Below are positions 7,192 through 15,337 of a stretch of 52,710 nucleotides of DNA, piece after piece. The notes beneath the pieces were generated by a model. It made no database searches and was not told where the DNA came from. It was given only the letters and a program-made list of their open reading frames with translations. Source of the DNA: Bacteroidia bacterium (GTDB lineage Bacteria; Bacteroidota; Bacteroidia; AKYH767-A; OLB10); assembly GCA_023262505.1 (NCBI GenBank), contig JALRAP010000010.1, positions 1 through 52,710 on the forward strand, read 5' to 3'. How positions within the stretch are numbered: position 1 is the stretch's first letter; the number at the start of each line of letters is the position of its first letter. A program made the translations under genes and the position numbers.

Positions 7192-7694
7192 TGACTGCAG
7201 ATAACAACCGCATGATCCTCGATTTGATAGAGGCGCGTTTTCCGGGAAAGGTGTTGGAGCATGATATGCCTTACGGATTCCTATCCTTAGTCATCGACTA
7301 CGATTCCATCATTGACATCATCGCCTTCCTGAAAGAAGAGCCATCGCTGCGTTTCGGTTTTCTGACCACCTGCTGCGGCTTGCACTTCCCCGATGCGAAG
7401 CAGAAGTTTGGAATGATGTACCAACTGCACAGTTTGGAAAACAATTACCGTATCCGCCTCAAGGCATTCACCCATTACGATCCACCCGTGTTCCCAACCT
7501 TGACCGGCATGTTCAAAACAGCCAATTGGATGGAGCGCGAAGCATACGACTTCTACGGATTCAAATTCACCGGTCATCCGGATTTACGTCGAATCCTCAA
7601 CATGGACTCCCTCGAAGGCTGGCCGCTCCGCAAGGAATACCCCCTCGAAGATCCGTTTAGAAGGGATAAAGATGATAAGATGTTTGGAAGATGA
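7191..7694 (+). CDS. nuoC: NADH-quinone oxidoreductase subunit C (30 kDa)
   Basis: 167 residues, a separate NuoC, not fused to NuoD. The 30-kDa signature is visible as WMEREAYDFYGFKFTGHPDLRR (split across the motif, residues about 107-129) and the C-terminal PLRKEYPLEDPFR. It is part of the hydrophilic arm near the quinone site. The TGA at 7692-7694 is followed after one base by a 98-bp heptamer array, so the gap to nuoD is 128 bp, the longest intergenic gap within this operon. Confidence 0.94.
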   Translation: MTADNNRMILDLIEARFPGKVLEHDMPYGFLSLVIDYDSIIDIIAFLKEEPSLRFGFLTTCCGLHFPDAKQKFGMMYQLHSLENNYRIRLKAFTHYDPPVFPTLTGMFKTANWMEREAYDFYGFKFTGHPDLRRILNMDSLEGWPLRKEYPLEDPFRRDKDDKMFGR

Positions 7695-7695
7695 A

Positions 7696-7793
7696 ACGAT
7701 TGACGATTGACGATTTACGATTTACGATTTACGATTGACCACCCACCACCCACCACCCACCACCCACCACCTACTACCCACCACCCACCACAT
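7696..7793. repeat. 14-unit heptamer array inside the nuo operon
   Basis: Six units of ACGATTG/ACGATTT (7696-7737) continue without a phase break into eight units of ACCACCC and variants ACCACCT, ACTACCC, ACCACAT (7738-7793). All begin with A at exact 7-nt spacing. The array fills almost all of the nuoC-nuoD spacer. Confidence 0.85.
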
Positions 7794-7822
7794 AATAACA
7801 TAGAAGTTTAATTCATTTCTTT

Positions 7823-9046
7823 TTGTCTGAACAAAATCCATATAACGCCTCTCAATTCCCTCCGTCCGAGAAGGAATATACTACGCTGAACCTGGGTCCT
7901 ACGCATCCGGCAACCCATGGTATTTTCCAGAATGTCTTGAAGATGGATGGTGAAATCATCATGCACTCGGAGCCGACCATCGGTTACATCCACCGTGCCT
8001 TTGAGAAACTCGCAGAGCGTAGGCCTTATTACCAAATTACTCCCATCACGGATCGCCTTAACTACTGCTCTTCGCCCATCAACAACATGGGTTGGCACAT
8101 GACGGTTGAGAAACTGATTGGTGCAGAAATACCCAAGCGCGTTGAATACCTCCGTGTCATCATCATGGAGCTTTCGCGAATAGCCGACCATATTATCTGC
8201 AACGCCGTTATCGGTGTTGACTCCGGAGCGTTAACCGGTTTCGTGTATATGTTCCAAGAGCGCGAAAAGATATACGAGATCTACGAAGAGATTTGTGGTG
8301 CTCGTCTTACTACCAACATCGGCCGCATAGGTGGCTTGGAGCGCGATTTCAGTCCGGCTGCCTGGCAGAAAATCGAGAAGTTCCTCGACGAATTCCCGAA
8401 AGTTTTGAAGGAGTTCGAGAACCTTCTTAACCGTAACCGTATATTCATGGATCGTACCATCAACTGCGGTCCCATCTCCGCGGAAGCGGCGTTGAACTAC
8501 GGATTCACCGGTCCGAACTTGCGCGCAGCAGGAGTTGATTACGATGTGCGCGTGATGAATCCATATTCCTCTTACCAGGATTTCGATTTCATCATCCCCG
8601 TTGGAACCAATGGCGATACTTACGATCGTTACATGGTGCGTCACGAGGAGATGCAACAGAGTTTGTCCATTATTCGTCAAGCCATCCAGAAACTGCAATC
8701 GTTGAAGGACCAAACTTCTTTCCACGCCGATGTCCCCGAGTTCTACCTGCCTCCCAAAGACGAGGTGTACAACACAATGGAAGGACTGATTTGGCATTTC
8801 AAAATCGTAATGGGCGAAGTGGATATTCCAAAAGGAGAAGTTTACCACTGTGTGGAAGGCGGAAATGGTGAGCTAGGATTCTATCTCATCAGCGACGGTG
8901 GTCGCACTCCGTACCGATTGCATTTCCGCCGTCCTTGTTTCATCTATTACCAGGCTTACGCCGATATGATTCGTGGAAGCATGCTGTCGGATGCGATTCT
9001 CACCATGAGCTCCATGAATGTGATCGCAGGCGAATTGGATGCGTGA
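7823..9046 (+). CDS. nuoD: NADH-quinone oxidoreductase subunit D (49 kDa)
   Basis: 407 residues with the family signatures LGPTHPATHG near the N-terminus and IGRIGGLERDF; it forms the quinone cavity with NuoB. No ATG is available in frame: the TAA at 7796-7798 closes the frame and the first plausible start is the TTG at 7823, giving Met-Ser-Glu-Gln. This unusual start lies 30 bp after the heptamer array, so array expansion may have replaced the original start region. Confidence 0.93.
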   Translation: MSEQNPYNASQFPPSEKEYTTLNLGPTHPATHGIFQNVLKMDGEIIMHSEPTIGYIHRAFEKLAERRPYYQITPITDRLNYCSSPINNMGWHMTVEKLIGAEIPKRVEYLRVIIMELSRIADHIICNAVIGVDSGALTGFVYMFQEREKIYEIYEEICGARLTTNIGRIGGLERDFSPAAWQKIEKFLDEFPKVLKEFENLLNRNRIFMDRTINCGPISAEAALNYGFTGPNLRAAGVDYDVRVMNPYSSYQDFDFIIPVGTNGDTYDRYMVRHEEMQQSLSIIRQAIQKLQSLKDQTSFHADVPEFYLPPKDEVYNTMEGLIWHFKIVMGEVDIPKGEVYHCVEGGNGELGFYLISDGGRTPYRLHFRRPCFIYYQAYADMIRGSMLSDAILTMSSMNVIAGELDA

Positions 9047-9082
9047 TTAAAAATTGAAATTGAACAGAACTAATATTAACCG

Positions 9083-9631
9083 ATGAGGCACAAGGACAAG
9101 AGCGAAGTGGTATTCAGCGATGATGCATCGGCTCTGATCGCCAAAATCATCAAGCGATACCCGGTAGGTAAGCAGAAATCAGCTATCCTGCCTGTTTTGC
9201 ACATTGCACAAGCGGAGTTTGATGGTTGGCTTAGCGTTCCGGTAATGGACAAGGTTTCTGAGATACTTTCCATCCAGCCTATTGAAGTGTATGAGGTTGC
9301 TTCGTTTTACACCATGTTCAACTTGAAACCGGTTGGTAAGTGTGTCATTGAAGTGTGCCGCACAGGTCCATGCTGGTTGATGGGTGCCGAGGATATAGTG
9401 AAGTATATCGAGAAGAAATTGAACATCAAGGAAGGTCAAACATCTTCCGATGGCATGTTCACGCTCAAAACCGTAGAGTGTCTTGCATCATGCGGTACCG
9501 CGCCGATGATGCAGATAGGGCAAACATATCACGAGAATTTGACCACCAACAAGGTGGATGATATATTGGATGATTACCGGAACCAGGGAGTGTGTATCTC
9601 GCACTTCGCTAAAGACAAGATCAAGGCATGA
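9083..9631 (+). CDS. nuoE: NADH-quinone oxidoreductase subunit E (24 kDa, [2Fe-2S])
   Basis: 182 residues, thioredoxin-like. Four cysteines bind cluster N1a: the pair in CRTGPCWLMGAE and those in CLASCGTAPMM. With NuoF and NuoG it forms the NADH-oxidising module, whose presence shows that this operon encodes a full NADH-type complex I and not the 11-subunit form. The stop overlaps the nuoF ATG (ATGA, 9628-9631). Confidence 0.94.
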   Translation: MRHKDKSEVVFSDDASALIAKIIKRYPVGKQKSAILPVLHIAQAEFDGWLSVPVMDKVSEILSIQPIEVYEVASFYTMFNLKPVGKCVIEVCRTGPCWLMGAEDIVKYIEKKLNIKEGQTSSDGMFTLKTVECLASCGTAPMMQIGQTYHENLTTNKVDDILDDYRNQGVCISHFAKDKIKA

Positions 9632-10971
9632 GCAGGAAGATACTTCTGAAGCATATTGATGTTCCAGGCATCCGTGGTTTGAAAGCTTACCGCGAGAACG
9701 GTGGTTACCAAGCCCTGGAAAAAGCATTGAAATCCATGAAGCCTGATGAGGTCACTGAAGAAGTGAAGAAGTCTGGTTTGCGTGGAAGGGGAGGTGCAGG
9801 TTTCCCTGCTGGTATGAAGTGGAGCTTCATCGCCAAACCAGAAGGTGTGCCACGTTATTTGGTATGCAATGCCGACGAGAGCGAGCCAGGTACATTCAAG
9901 GATCGATATTTGATGTCGCATCTGCCTCATGCACTCATCGAGGGCATGATTGTTTCGAGCTTCGCTTTAGGTGCCAACACATCTTACATCTACATTCGTG
10001 GTGAGATGTTGTACGTGTACCACATCCTCGAAGAAGCCATCGCAGAAGCGTATGAAGCCGGATTGTTGGGCAAGAACATACTGGGAAGCGGGTTCTCACT
10101 CGATTTGTATGTGCATCCCGGTGGAGGCGCTTACATCTGTGGAGAAGAAACCGCACTCATCGAGTCACTCGAAGGGAAACGCGGCAACCCACGCATCAAA
10201 CCTCCATTCCCAGCTGTCAAAGGGGTGTGGGGTTGTCCTACCGTTGTAAACAATGTTGAAACCATCGCTTCCGTGCCGCACATCGTGAACATGGGTGGTG
10301 ATGAATACGCCAAGATTGGAATTGGCAAAAGTACCGGTACCAAGCTCATTTCCGCTTGCGGTCACATCAACAAGCCAGGTGTATATGAGATTGAGCTCGG
10401 ATTGCCTGCAGAGGAATTCCTGTACTCAGACAACTATTGCGGAGGGATTCGCAATGGAAAGAAGTTGAAAGCCGTAGTTGCTGGCGGATCATCCGTTCCG
10501 ATTTTGCCGGGCGAACTCTTCCTGAAGACTGCCAACGGTGAACCTCGCTTGATGAGCTATGAATCTCTTGCTGATGGCGGATTCGCCTCTGGCACCATGC
10601 TCGGTTCAGGTGGATTCATTGTAATGGATGAGGATACCAGCATTGTGAAGAACCTTTGGAATTTCACCCGCTTCTATCACCATGAGAGTTGCGGCCAGTG
10701 CAGTCCTTGCAGGGAAGGAACCGGTTGGATGGAGAAGTTATTGCACAAATTCCTCGACGGACACGCCACCATCGAAGACATCGATTTGTTGTGGGACATC
10801 CAAAGCAAAATCGAAGGCAAAACTATTTGTCCCCTCGGAGATGCCGCTGCATGGCCTGTGGCAAGCGCCATCCGTCATTTCCGCAGCGAATTCGAAGAAT
10901 ATGTGAAGAACCCTCACTCCATCAAAGATGTGAAGCATTATTTCCGAATCAATAACCTAGTTGAACAATAG
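9628..10971 (+). CDS. nuoF: NADH-quinone oxidoreductase subunit F (51 kDa, FMN/NADH site)
   Basis: 447 residues. [14 protein letters not shown] (about 52-65) and [18 protein letters not shown] match the NADH and FMN binding regions; [12 protein letters not shown] plus a later Cys (TICPLGD) bind cluster N3. It accepts hydride from NADH. Length is normal for the family. The stop TAG (10969-10971) directly abuts the TTG start of an unrelated exported protein. Confidence 0.95.
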   Translation: MSRKILLKHIDVPGIRGLKAYRENGGYQALEKALKSMKPDEVTEEVKKSGLRGRGGAGFPAGMKWSFIAKPEGVPRYLVCNADESEPGTFKDRYLMSHLPHALIEGMIVSSFALGANTSYIYIRGEMLYVYHILEEAIAEAYEAGLLGKNILGSGFSLDLYVHPGGGAYICGEETALIESLEGKRGNPRIKPPFPAVKGVWGCPTVVNNVETIASVPHIVNMGGDEYAKIGIGKSTGTKLISACGHINKPGVYEIELGLPAEEFLYSDNYCGGIRNGKKLKAVVAGGSSVPILPGELFLKTANGEPRLMSYESLADGGFASGTMLGSGGFIVMDEDTSIVKNLWNFTRFYHHESCGQCSPCREGTGWMEKLLHKFLDGHATIEDIDLLWDIQSKIEGKTICPLGDAAAWPVASAIRHFRSEFEEYVKNPHSIKDVKHYFRINNLVEQ

Positions 10972-11808
10972 TTGAAGCGTATCATTTACATAGCGATACT
11001 GGTTCTCACTGCGGATTTTTCCGTGGCACAGCCTTTCCATGAAATACACCGTAAAGGTGATTTTTGGATGGGTTGGGGTTGGAACAGAGCCGCATATACC
11101 AAGAGTGATATTCATTTCAGTGGTGCCGGATATGATTTCACCTTGCATGATGTGGTTGCCAGCGACAAGCAAACTCCATTTGACGCGGAAACTTACTTCG
11201 GATTCAGTACCATCACAGTGCCCCAAACAAATCTGCGTGCGGGATATTTCATTAATAATAATTTGGCCGTAACCTTTGGATATGACCATATGAAGTATGT
11301 GATGAGTAACAATCAAATAGTTCGTTTCACCGGCCACATTGACGATCCTCAATATGCCTCCTATGTTCAGTCGAATGGTAACATCTACCTAGCACCAAGC
11401 TTCCTTACTCTAGAACATACTGACGGACTTAACTACGTCAACGCCGAAGTTGAATTGCATAATGGTGCTTACAAAAGGAATTGGTTCGAGTCCAACCTCT
11501 TCATCGGTGGAGGATTTGGTGGACTGCTTCCGAAAAGCAATGTCAAGCTCATGGGTTACCCTAGGAGTGATGAGTTCCACCTGGCAGGATACGGAATGCA
11601 TTTGAAGGCAGGAATAGAGGTATTGCTCAGCCGTTTCTTCTTTTTGCGTATGGAAGGGAAGGCTGGATATATCAACATGCCAGACATAGTAACGCGTTCA
11701 GAAAGTGCCGAGGATCGTGCCAAACAGCAATTCGGTTATGCCGAGATTGATGGCATGTTCGGAATCATTCTGGCAGGTAAGTCTCAAAAAGTAAATTCGA
11801 TTAACTAA
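10972..11808 (+). CDS. signal-peptide protein, possible outer-membrane beta-barrel, inserted in nuo
   Basis: 278 residues. The first 19 residues are a typical signal peptide (KRIIYIAILVL...SVAQ). The rest is rich in Gly and aromatic residues in alternating strands (for example LRAGYFINNNLAVTFGYDH and FFLRMEGKAGYINM), as in Bacteroidota outer-membrane barrels; this is a fold-level inference. It has no cofactor motif and no resemblance to a complex I subunit. TTG 10972 follows the nuoF stop with no gap; no other start fits the signal peptide. nuoG begins 35 bp after it, so it is expressed with complex I. Its role is unknown. Confidence 0.7.
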   Translation: MKRIIYIAILVLTADFSVAQPFHEIHRKGDFWMGWGWNRAAYTKSDIHFSGAGYDFTLHDVVASDKQTPFDAETYFGFSTITVPQTNLRAGYFINNNLAVTFGYDHMKYVMSNNQIVRFTGHIDDPQYASYVQSNGNIYLAPSFLTLEHTDGLNYVNAEVELHNGAYKRNWFESNLFIGGGFGGLLPKSNVKLMGYPRSDEFHLAGYGMHLKAGIEVLLSRFFFLRMEGKAGYINMPDIVTRSESAEDRAKQQFGYAEIDGMFGIILAGKSQKVNSIN

Positions 11809-11843
11809 AATACATCCCAAACAGGATCCAACCGCATTAACAA

Positions 11844-12836
11844 ATGGCCAAAGTAACCATAGACGGCATCACCATCGAAGTTCCAGATGGAACCACCATC
11901 CTGCAGGCTGCTCGAATGATCGGCGGCGATGTGGTGCCTCCTGCCATGTGTTACTACAGCAAGTTGGAAACCAGTGGTGGTTATTGCCGCACTTGCATTG
12001 TGAAAGTGACCAAGGGTTCTGAAAAAGATCCCCGTCCTATGCCCAAGCCTGTGGCATCTTGCCGCACCACGGTGATGGATGGTATGGTGGTTGAAAATAC
12101 AGTGTCTCCAGATTTGTTGGAGGCCCGCAAAGGCGTAGTGGAGTTTTTGCTCATCAACCACCCGTTGGATTGCCCCATCTGCGACCAAGCCGGTGAGTGC
12201 CATTTGCAGGATTTGAGTTACGAACATGGATTAGCGAAATCGAGGTACGAGTTCAAGCGACGCGAATTCGAACAGATAGACATCGGCGAGAAGATTAAGC
12301 TTCACATGAACCGCTGCATCTTGTGCTACCGTTGCGTGAAGGTGGCTGATCAGTTGTGTGACGGCCGAGTTCATGGTGTAATCAACCGTGGAGATGTGGC
12401 TGAAATATCTACTTACATTTCCAACGCAGTTGAAAACGATTTCTCGGGAAACATGATAGATGTTTGTCCTGTAGGGGCCCTTACCGATCGCACATTCCGT
12501 TTCAAGAGCCGCGTATGGTTTACCAAGCCCATGGATGCGCACCGCGACTGTAAGAAATGCAGCGGCAAAGTGGCATTGTGGATGAGCGGCAACGAGGTGT
12601 TGCGCGTCACAGGACGCAAAGACAGGTACGGTGAGTTGGAGTCATTCATCTGCAACGACTGCCGCTATGAAAAGAAAAATACAACAGATTGGAACATCGA
12701 AGGTCCTCGCAATATTGAAAGGCACTCGGTGATTTCACAGAACCATTATATGAGTTTGCGCCAGTTGAAGATTGATGTTTCCAAACAGAAGGAACTCGCG
12801 GAGAAGGCGCATCGTGATAAGCAAAACACCCAGTAA
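11844..12836 (+). CDS. nuoG: NADH-quinone oxidoreductase subunit G, short form
   Basis: 330 residues, much shorter than the 700-900-residue NuoG of proteobacteria. Present are an N-terminal [2Fe-2S] ferredoxin domain (CRTCIVKV), the His-Cys3 and 4Cys [4Fe-4S] segment (CPICDQAGECHLQD, CILCYRCVK, CPVGALTD) and a Cys cluster DCKKC...CNDCRYE. The large molybdopterin-oxidoreductase-like domain is absent. To my knowledge short NuoG is common in Bacteroidota. It carries electrons from NuoF/E to NuoI. Confidence 0.92.
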   Translation: MAKVTIDGITIEVPDGTTILQAARMIGGDVVPPAMCYYSKLETSGGYCRTCIVKVTKGSEKDPRPMPKPVASCRTTVMDGMVVENTVSPDLLEARKGVVEFLLINHPLDCPICDQAGECHLQDLSYEHGLAKSRYEFKRREFEQIDIGEKIKLHMNRCILCYRCVKVADQLCDGRVHGVINRGDVAEISTYISNAVENDFSGNMIDVCPVGALTDRTFRFKSRVWFTKPMDAHRDCKKCSGKVALWMSGNEVLRVTGRKDRYGELESFICNDCRYEKKNTTDWNIEGPRNIERHSVISQNHYMSLRQLKIDVSKQKELAEKAHRDKQNTQ

Positions 12837-12845
12837 CCATACACC

Positions 12846-13913
12846 ATGGAGTTGAACGATTTGATATTTAAAATCATTTTTGTGATTGCGGTGTTCGCGG
12901 TATCGCTGTTGGTGGCCATGTATTCTACCTATGCCGAGCGTAAAGTGGCTGCGTTTTTCCAAGATCGCCTGGGTCCGAACCGTGCGGGTCCCTTTGGAAT
13001 GTTGCAGCCTTTGGCCGATGGTATCAAAATGTTCATGAAGGAGGAAATCATTCCGACAAATGCAGATAAGGTGTTGTTCGTGCTCGGACCTTCGTTGGCG
13101 ATGATGACTGCTTGCATGACCGGAGTGGTAATTCCTTGGGGTAGCTCACTGATCATTGATGGTAAGGAATATGTCATGCAAATCACAGATGTGAACATTG
13201 GTATCCTTTATGTTTTCGGTGTGGTATCGGTAGGTGTTTATGGCATCATGATCGGTGGATGGGCTTCCAACAACAAGTTCTCTTTGTTGGGTGCTTTGCG
13301 TGCTTCTTCGCAAATGATCAGTTACGAGCTGGCCATGGGCATGTCGATCGTGGCTTTGGTGATGATGACCGGAACATTGAGCGTTCGTGAAATTGTTGAA
13401 TCGCAACCGGGAGGGCATTGGAATGTGTTTGTTCAGCCACTCGGATTCCTGCTGTTTTTGATTTGCGCTTTCGCTGAAACAAATCGTACACCTTTCGACT
13501 TGCCTGAGTGCGAAACCGAGCTGGTTGGTGGATACCATACCGAATACTCCAGCATGAAGCTTGGCTTTTACCTGTTTGCGGAGTATATCAATATGTTCAT
13601 TTCCTCCGCGATTATTGTTTGCCTGTTCTTTGGAGGATATAACTTCCCATTCATCTCTGAACTTGGCTTGTCACACAACATGGCCGCCATTCTAGGAACC
13701 GTGATCTTCTTTGCAAAAGTGTTCTTCTTCATATTCTTCTTCATGTGGATTCGCTGGACCATCCCCAGGTTCCGTTACGACCAGCTGATGCGTGTTGGCT
13801 GGAAAGTACTTATCCCTTTGGCTGTGGTGAACATCGTACTCACTGCCATTTATCTCATGTGGAAACATGATCTTTGGAACACAACATTACACGTCTCCCA
13901 ATTGAATCCCTGA
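12846..13913 (+). CDS. nuoH: NADH-quinone oxidoreductase subunit H
   Basis: 355 residues, about eight or nine membrane helices. The signatures YAERKVAAFFQDRLGPNRAG (split over 30-49) and FAETNRTPFDLPECETELV, with the conserved acidic residues of the proton/quinone path, are complete. It links the quinone cavity to the proton-pumping arm. The stop overlaps the nuoI start by one base (TGATG at 13911-13915). Confidence 0.95.
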   Translation: MELNDLIFKIIFVIAVFAVSLLVAMYSTYAERKVAAFFQDRLGPNRAGPFGMLQPLADGIKMFMKEEIIPTNADKVLFVLGPSLAMMTACMTGVVIPWGSSLIIDGKEYVMQITDVNIGILYVFGVVSVGVYGIMIGGWASNNKFSLLGALRASSQMISYELAMGMSIVALVMMTGTLSVREIVESQPGGHWNVFVQPLGFLLFLICAFAETNRTPFDLPECETELVGGYHTEYSSMKLGFYLFAEYINMFISSAIIVCLFFGGYNFPFISELGLSHNMAAILGTVIFFAKVFFFIFFFMWIRWTIPRFRYDQLMRVGWKVLIPLAVVNIVLTAIYLMWKHDLWNTTLHVSQLNP

Positions 13914-14452
13914 TGCAGTTAACGAATAGGTCCAAGGTTGTTGTAAACAAGAAGATGAGCTTCGTAGAGAGGTTGTATCTGCCTGCCATTCTGGGCGGAC
14001 TCATGATTACGTTCCGACACTTCTTCAAAAAGAAAGCCACGATCAGTTATCCCGAAGTGCAGCGCGATTTCTCTCCAGTTTACCGCGGCCAACATGTGTT
14101 GAAGCGCGATGAACAAGGACGAGAGAACTGTACGGCTTGTGGATTGTGTGCCGTAGCATGTCCTGCCGAAGCTATCTCCATGACCGCCTCCGAGCGTAAG
14201 AAAGGGGAGGAGCATTTGTATCGCGAGGAGAAATACGCGTCGGTGTACGAGATCAACATGCTACGCTGTATATTTTGCGGCCTTTGCGAAGAGGCTTGCC
14301 CCAAAGAGGCTATCTTCCTTACCGATCGTATCGTAAGCTCAGATTATCAACGCAATGGATTTATATATGGCAAAGACCAACTGGTGGAATCTACGGATCC
14401 AGACAAGAGGGTAGATATCGCCGGACGCCTAAAGGCACATCGCCATCAATGA
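13913..14452 (+). CDS. nuoI: NADH-quinone oxidoreductase subunit I (two [4Fe-4S])
   Basis: 179 residues from ATG 13913, chosen because of the TGATG overlap with nuoH; an upstream in-frame TTG at 13874 lies inside nuoH and is less likely. Two ferredoxin motifs are present: CTACGLCAVACP and CIFCGLCEEACP, binding clusters N6a and N6b that pass electrons to N2 in NuoB. Confidence 0.94.
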   Translation: MQLTNRSKVVVNKKMSFVERLYLPAILGGLMITFRHFFKKKATISYPEVQRDFSPVYRGQHVLKRDEQGRENCTACGLCAVACPAEAISMTASERKKGEEHLYREEKYASVYEINMLRCIFCGLCEEACPKEAIFLTDRIVSSDYQRNGFIYGKDQLVESTDPDKRVDIAGRLKAHRHQ

Positions 14453-14505
14453 AAATTGCAAAACGCTTCAATTGAATAATTAAATTCGCCGCTTCTTAGG
14501 ATTAT

Positions 14506-15012
14506 ATGTCACAATACCTGTTTTACATACTTTCCTTGCTCACCGCCTTCAGCGCCATGATGGTGGTGTTCTCTAGGAAGCCCGTTTACAGTGTTTTGTA
14601 TATGATATTCTGCTTTTTCACCATTGCGGGCCATTACATTTTGCTAAACGCTCAGTTCCTGGCTGCCGTTCACGTAATTGTTTATTCCGGCGCCATTATG
14701 GTTTTGTTTCTGTATGTAATCATGATGCTTAACCTGAATAAAGAGTCAGAGCCGCATAAATCCAATATCGCAAAAACGGCCGCTGTTGTATCCGGAGGCT
14801 TATTGCTCATGGTGTTGGTGAGCGTCTTTAAAAGTGCCGATGGTTTGGCAATCAACCCTGCATTCGACAGCCAGATCGGCATGGTCGAAGTGTTAGGTAT
14901 GGTGCTTTATGAAAAATACCTGTTACCATTCGAAGTTTCTGCTTTGTTGTTTCTTACAGCCATGATAGGCGCTACCATGTTAGGTAAAAAGGAGGGAGGA
15001 GCGCAATCATGA
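14506..15012 (+). CDS. nuoJ: NADH-quinone oxidoreductase subunit J
   Basis: 168 residues with five hydrophobic segments. It contains the NuoJ-type helix ending in [18 protein letters not shown], in which a pi-bulge occurs in known structures. It is a small membrane-arm subunit between NuoH and the antiporter-like subunits. Stop and nuoK start overlap by 4 nt (15009-15012). Confidence 0.92.
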   Translation: MSQYLFYILSLLTAFSAMMVVFSRKPVYSVLYMIFCFFTIAGHYILLNAQFLAAVHVIVYSGAIMVLFLYVIMMLNLNKESEPHKSNIAKTAAVVSGGLLLMVLVSVFKSADGLAINPAFDSQIGMVEVLGMVLYEKYLLPFEVSALLFLTAMIGATMLGKKEGGAQS

Positions 15013-15332
15013 CGGGCTCAATTCTGGACACCATCCATATCAACAACTACTTAATTCTGGCATCATTCCTATTTAGCGTAGGTGTGATGGGTGTGTTGTT
15101 CCGTCGCAATGCCATAATCGTGTTCATGTGTATCGAGCTTATGCTGAATGCGGTGAATCTGTTGTTGGTGGCGTTCTCAACTATGCATTCTGATCCAGGC
15201 GGACAAGTCATGGTGTTCTTCATTATGGCGGTGGCTGCTGCTGAAGTAGCCGTTGGCCTTGCTATCCTAGTAATGATATACCGTAACATCGGCAATACCG
15301 ATATCAACTTCCTCGATAAACTGAAAGGATAA
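15009..15332 (+). CDS. nuoK: NADH-quinone oxidoreductase subunit K
   Basis: 107 residues, three membrane helices. The conserved Glu residues lie in [13 protein letters not shown] and in [13 protein letters not shown]; both belong to the proton path. Length is typical. It overlaps nuoJ and is followed 5 bp later by the TTG of nuoL. Confidence 0.94.
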   Translation: MTGSILDTIHINNYLILASFLFSVGVMGVLFRRNAIIVFMCIELMLNAVNLLLVAFSTMHSDPGGQVMVFFIMAVAAAEVAVGLAILVMIYRNIGNTDINFLDKLKG

Positions 15333-15337
15333 TCAAT

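Noticed and set aside
7696-7793. CRISPR array
   Set aside because: Units are 7 bp, contiguous and without spacers; no cas genes nearby.
8231-8848. Long 205-codon minus-strand open frame inside nuoD
   Set aside because: It is the antisense shadow of a certain gene; codon pattern and His/Val-rich product are typical of complement frames.
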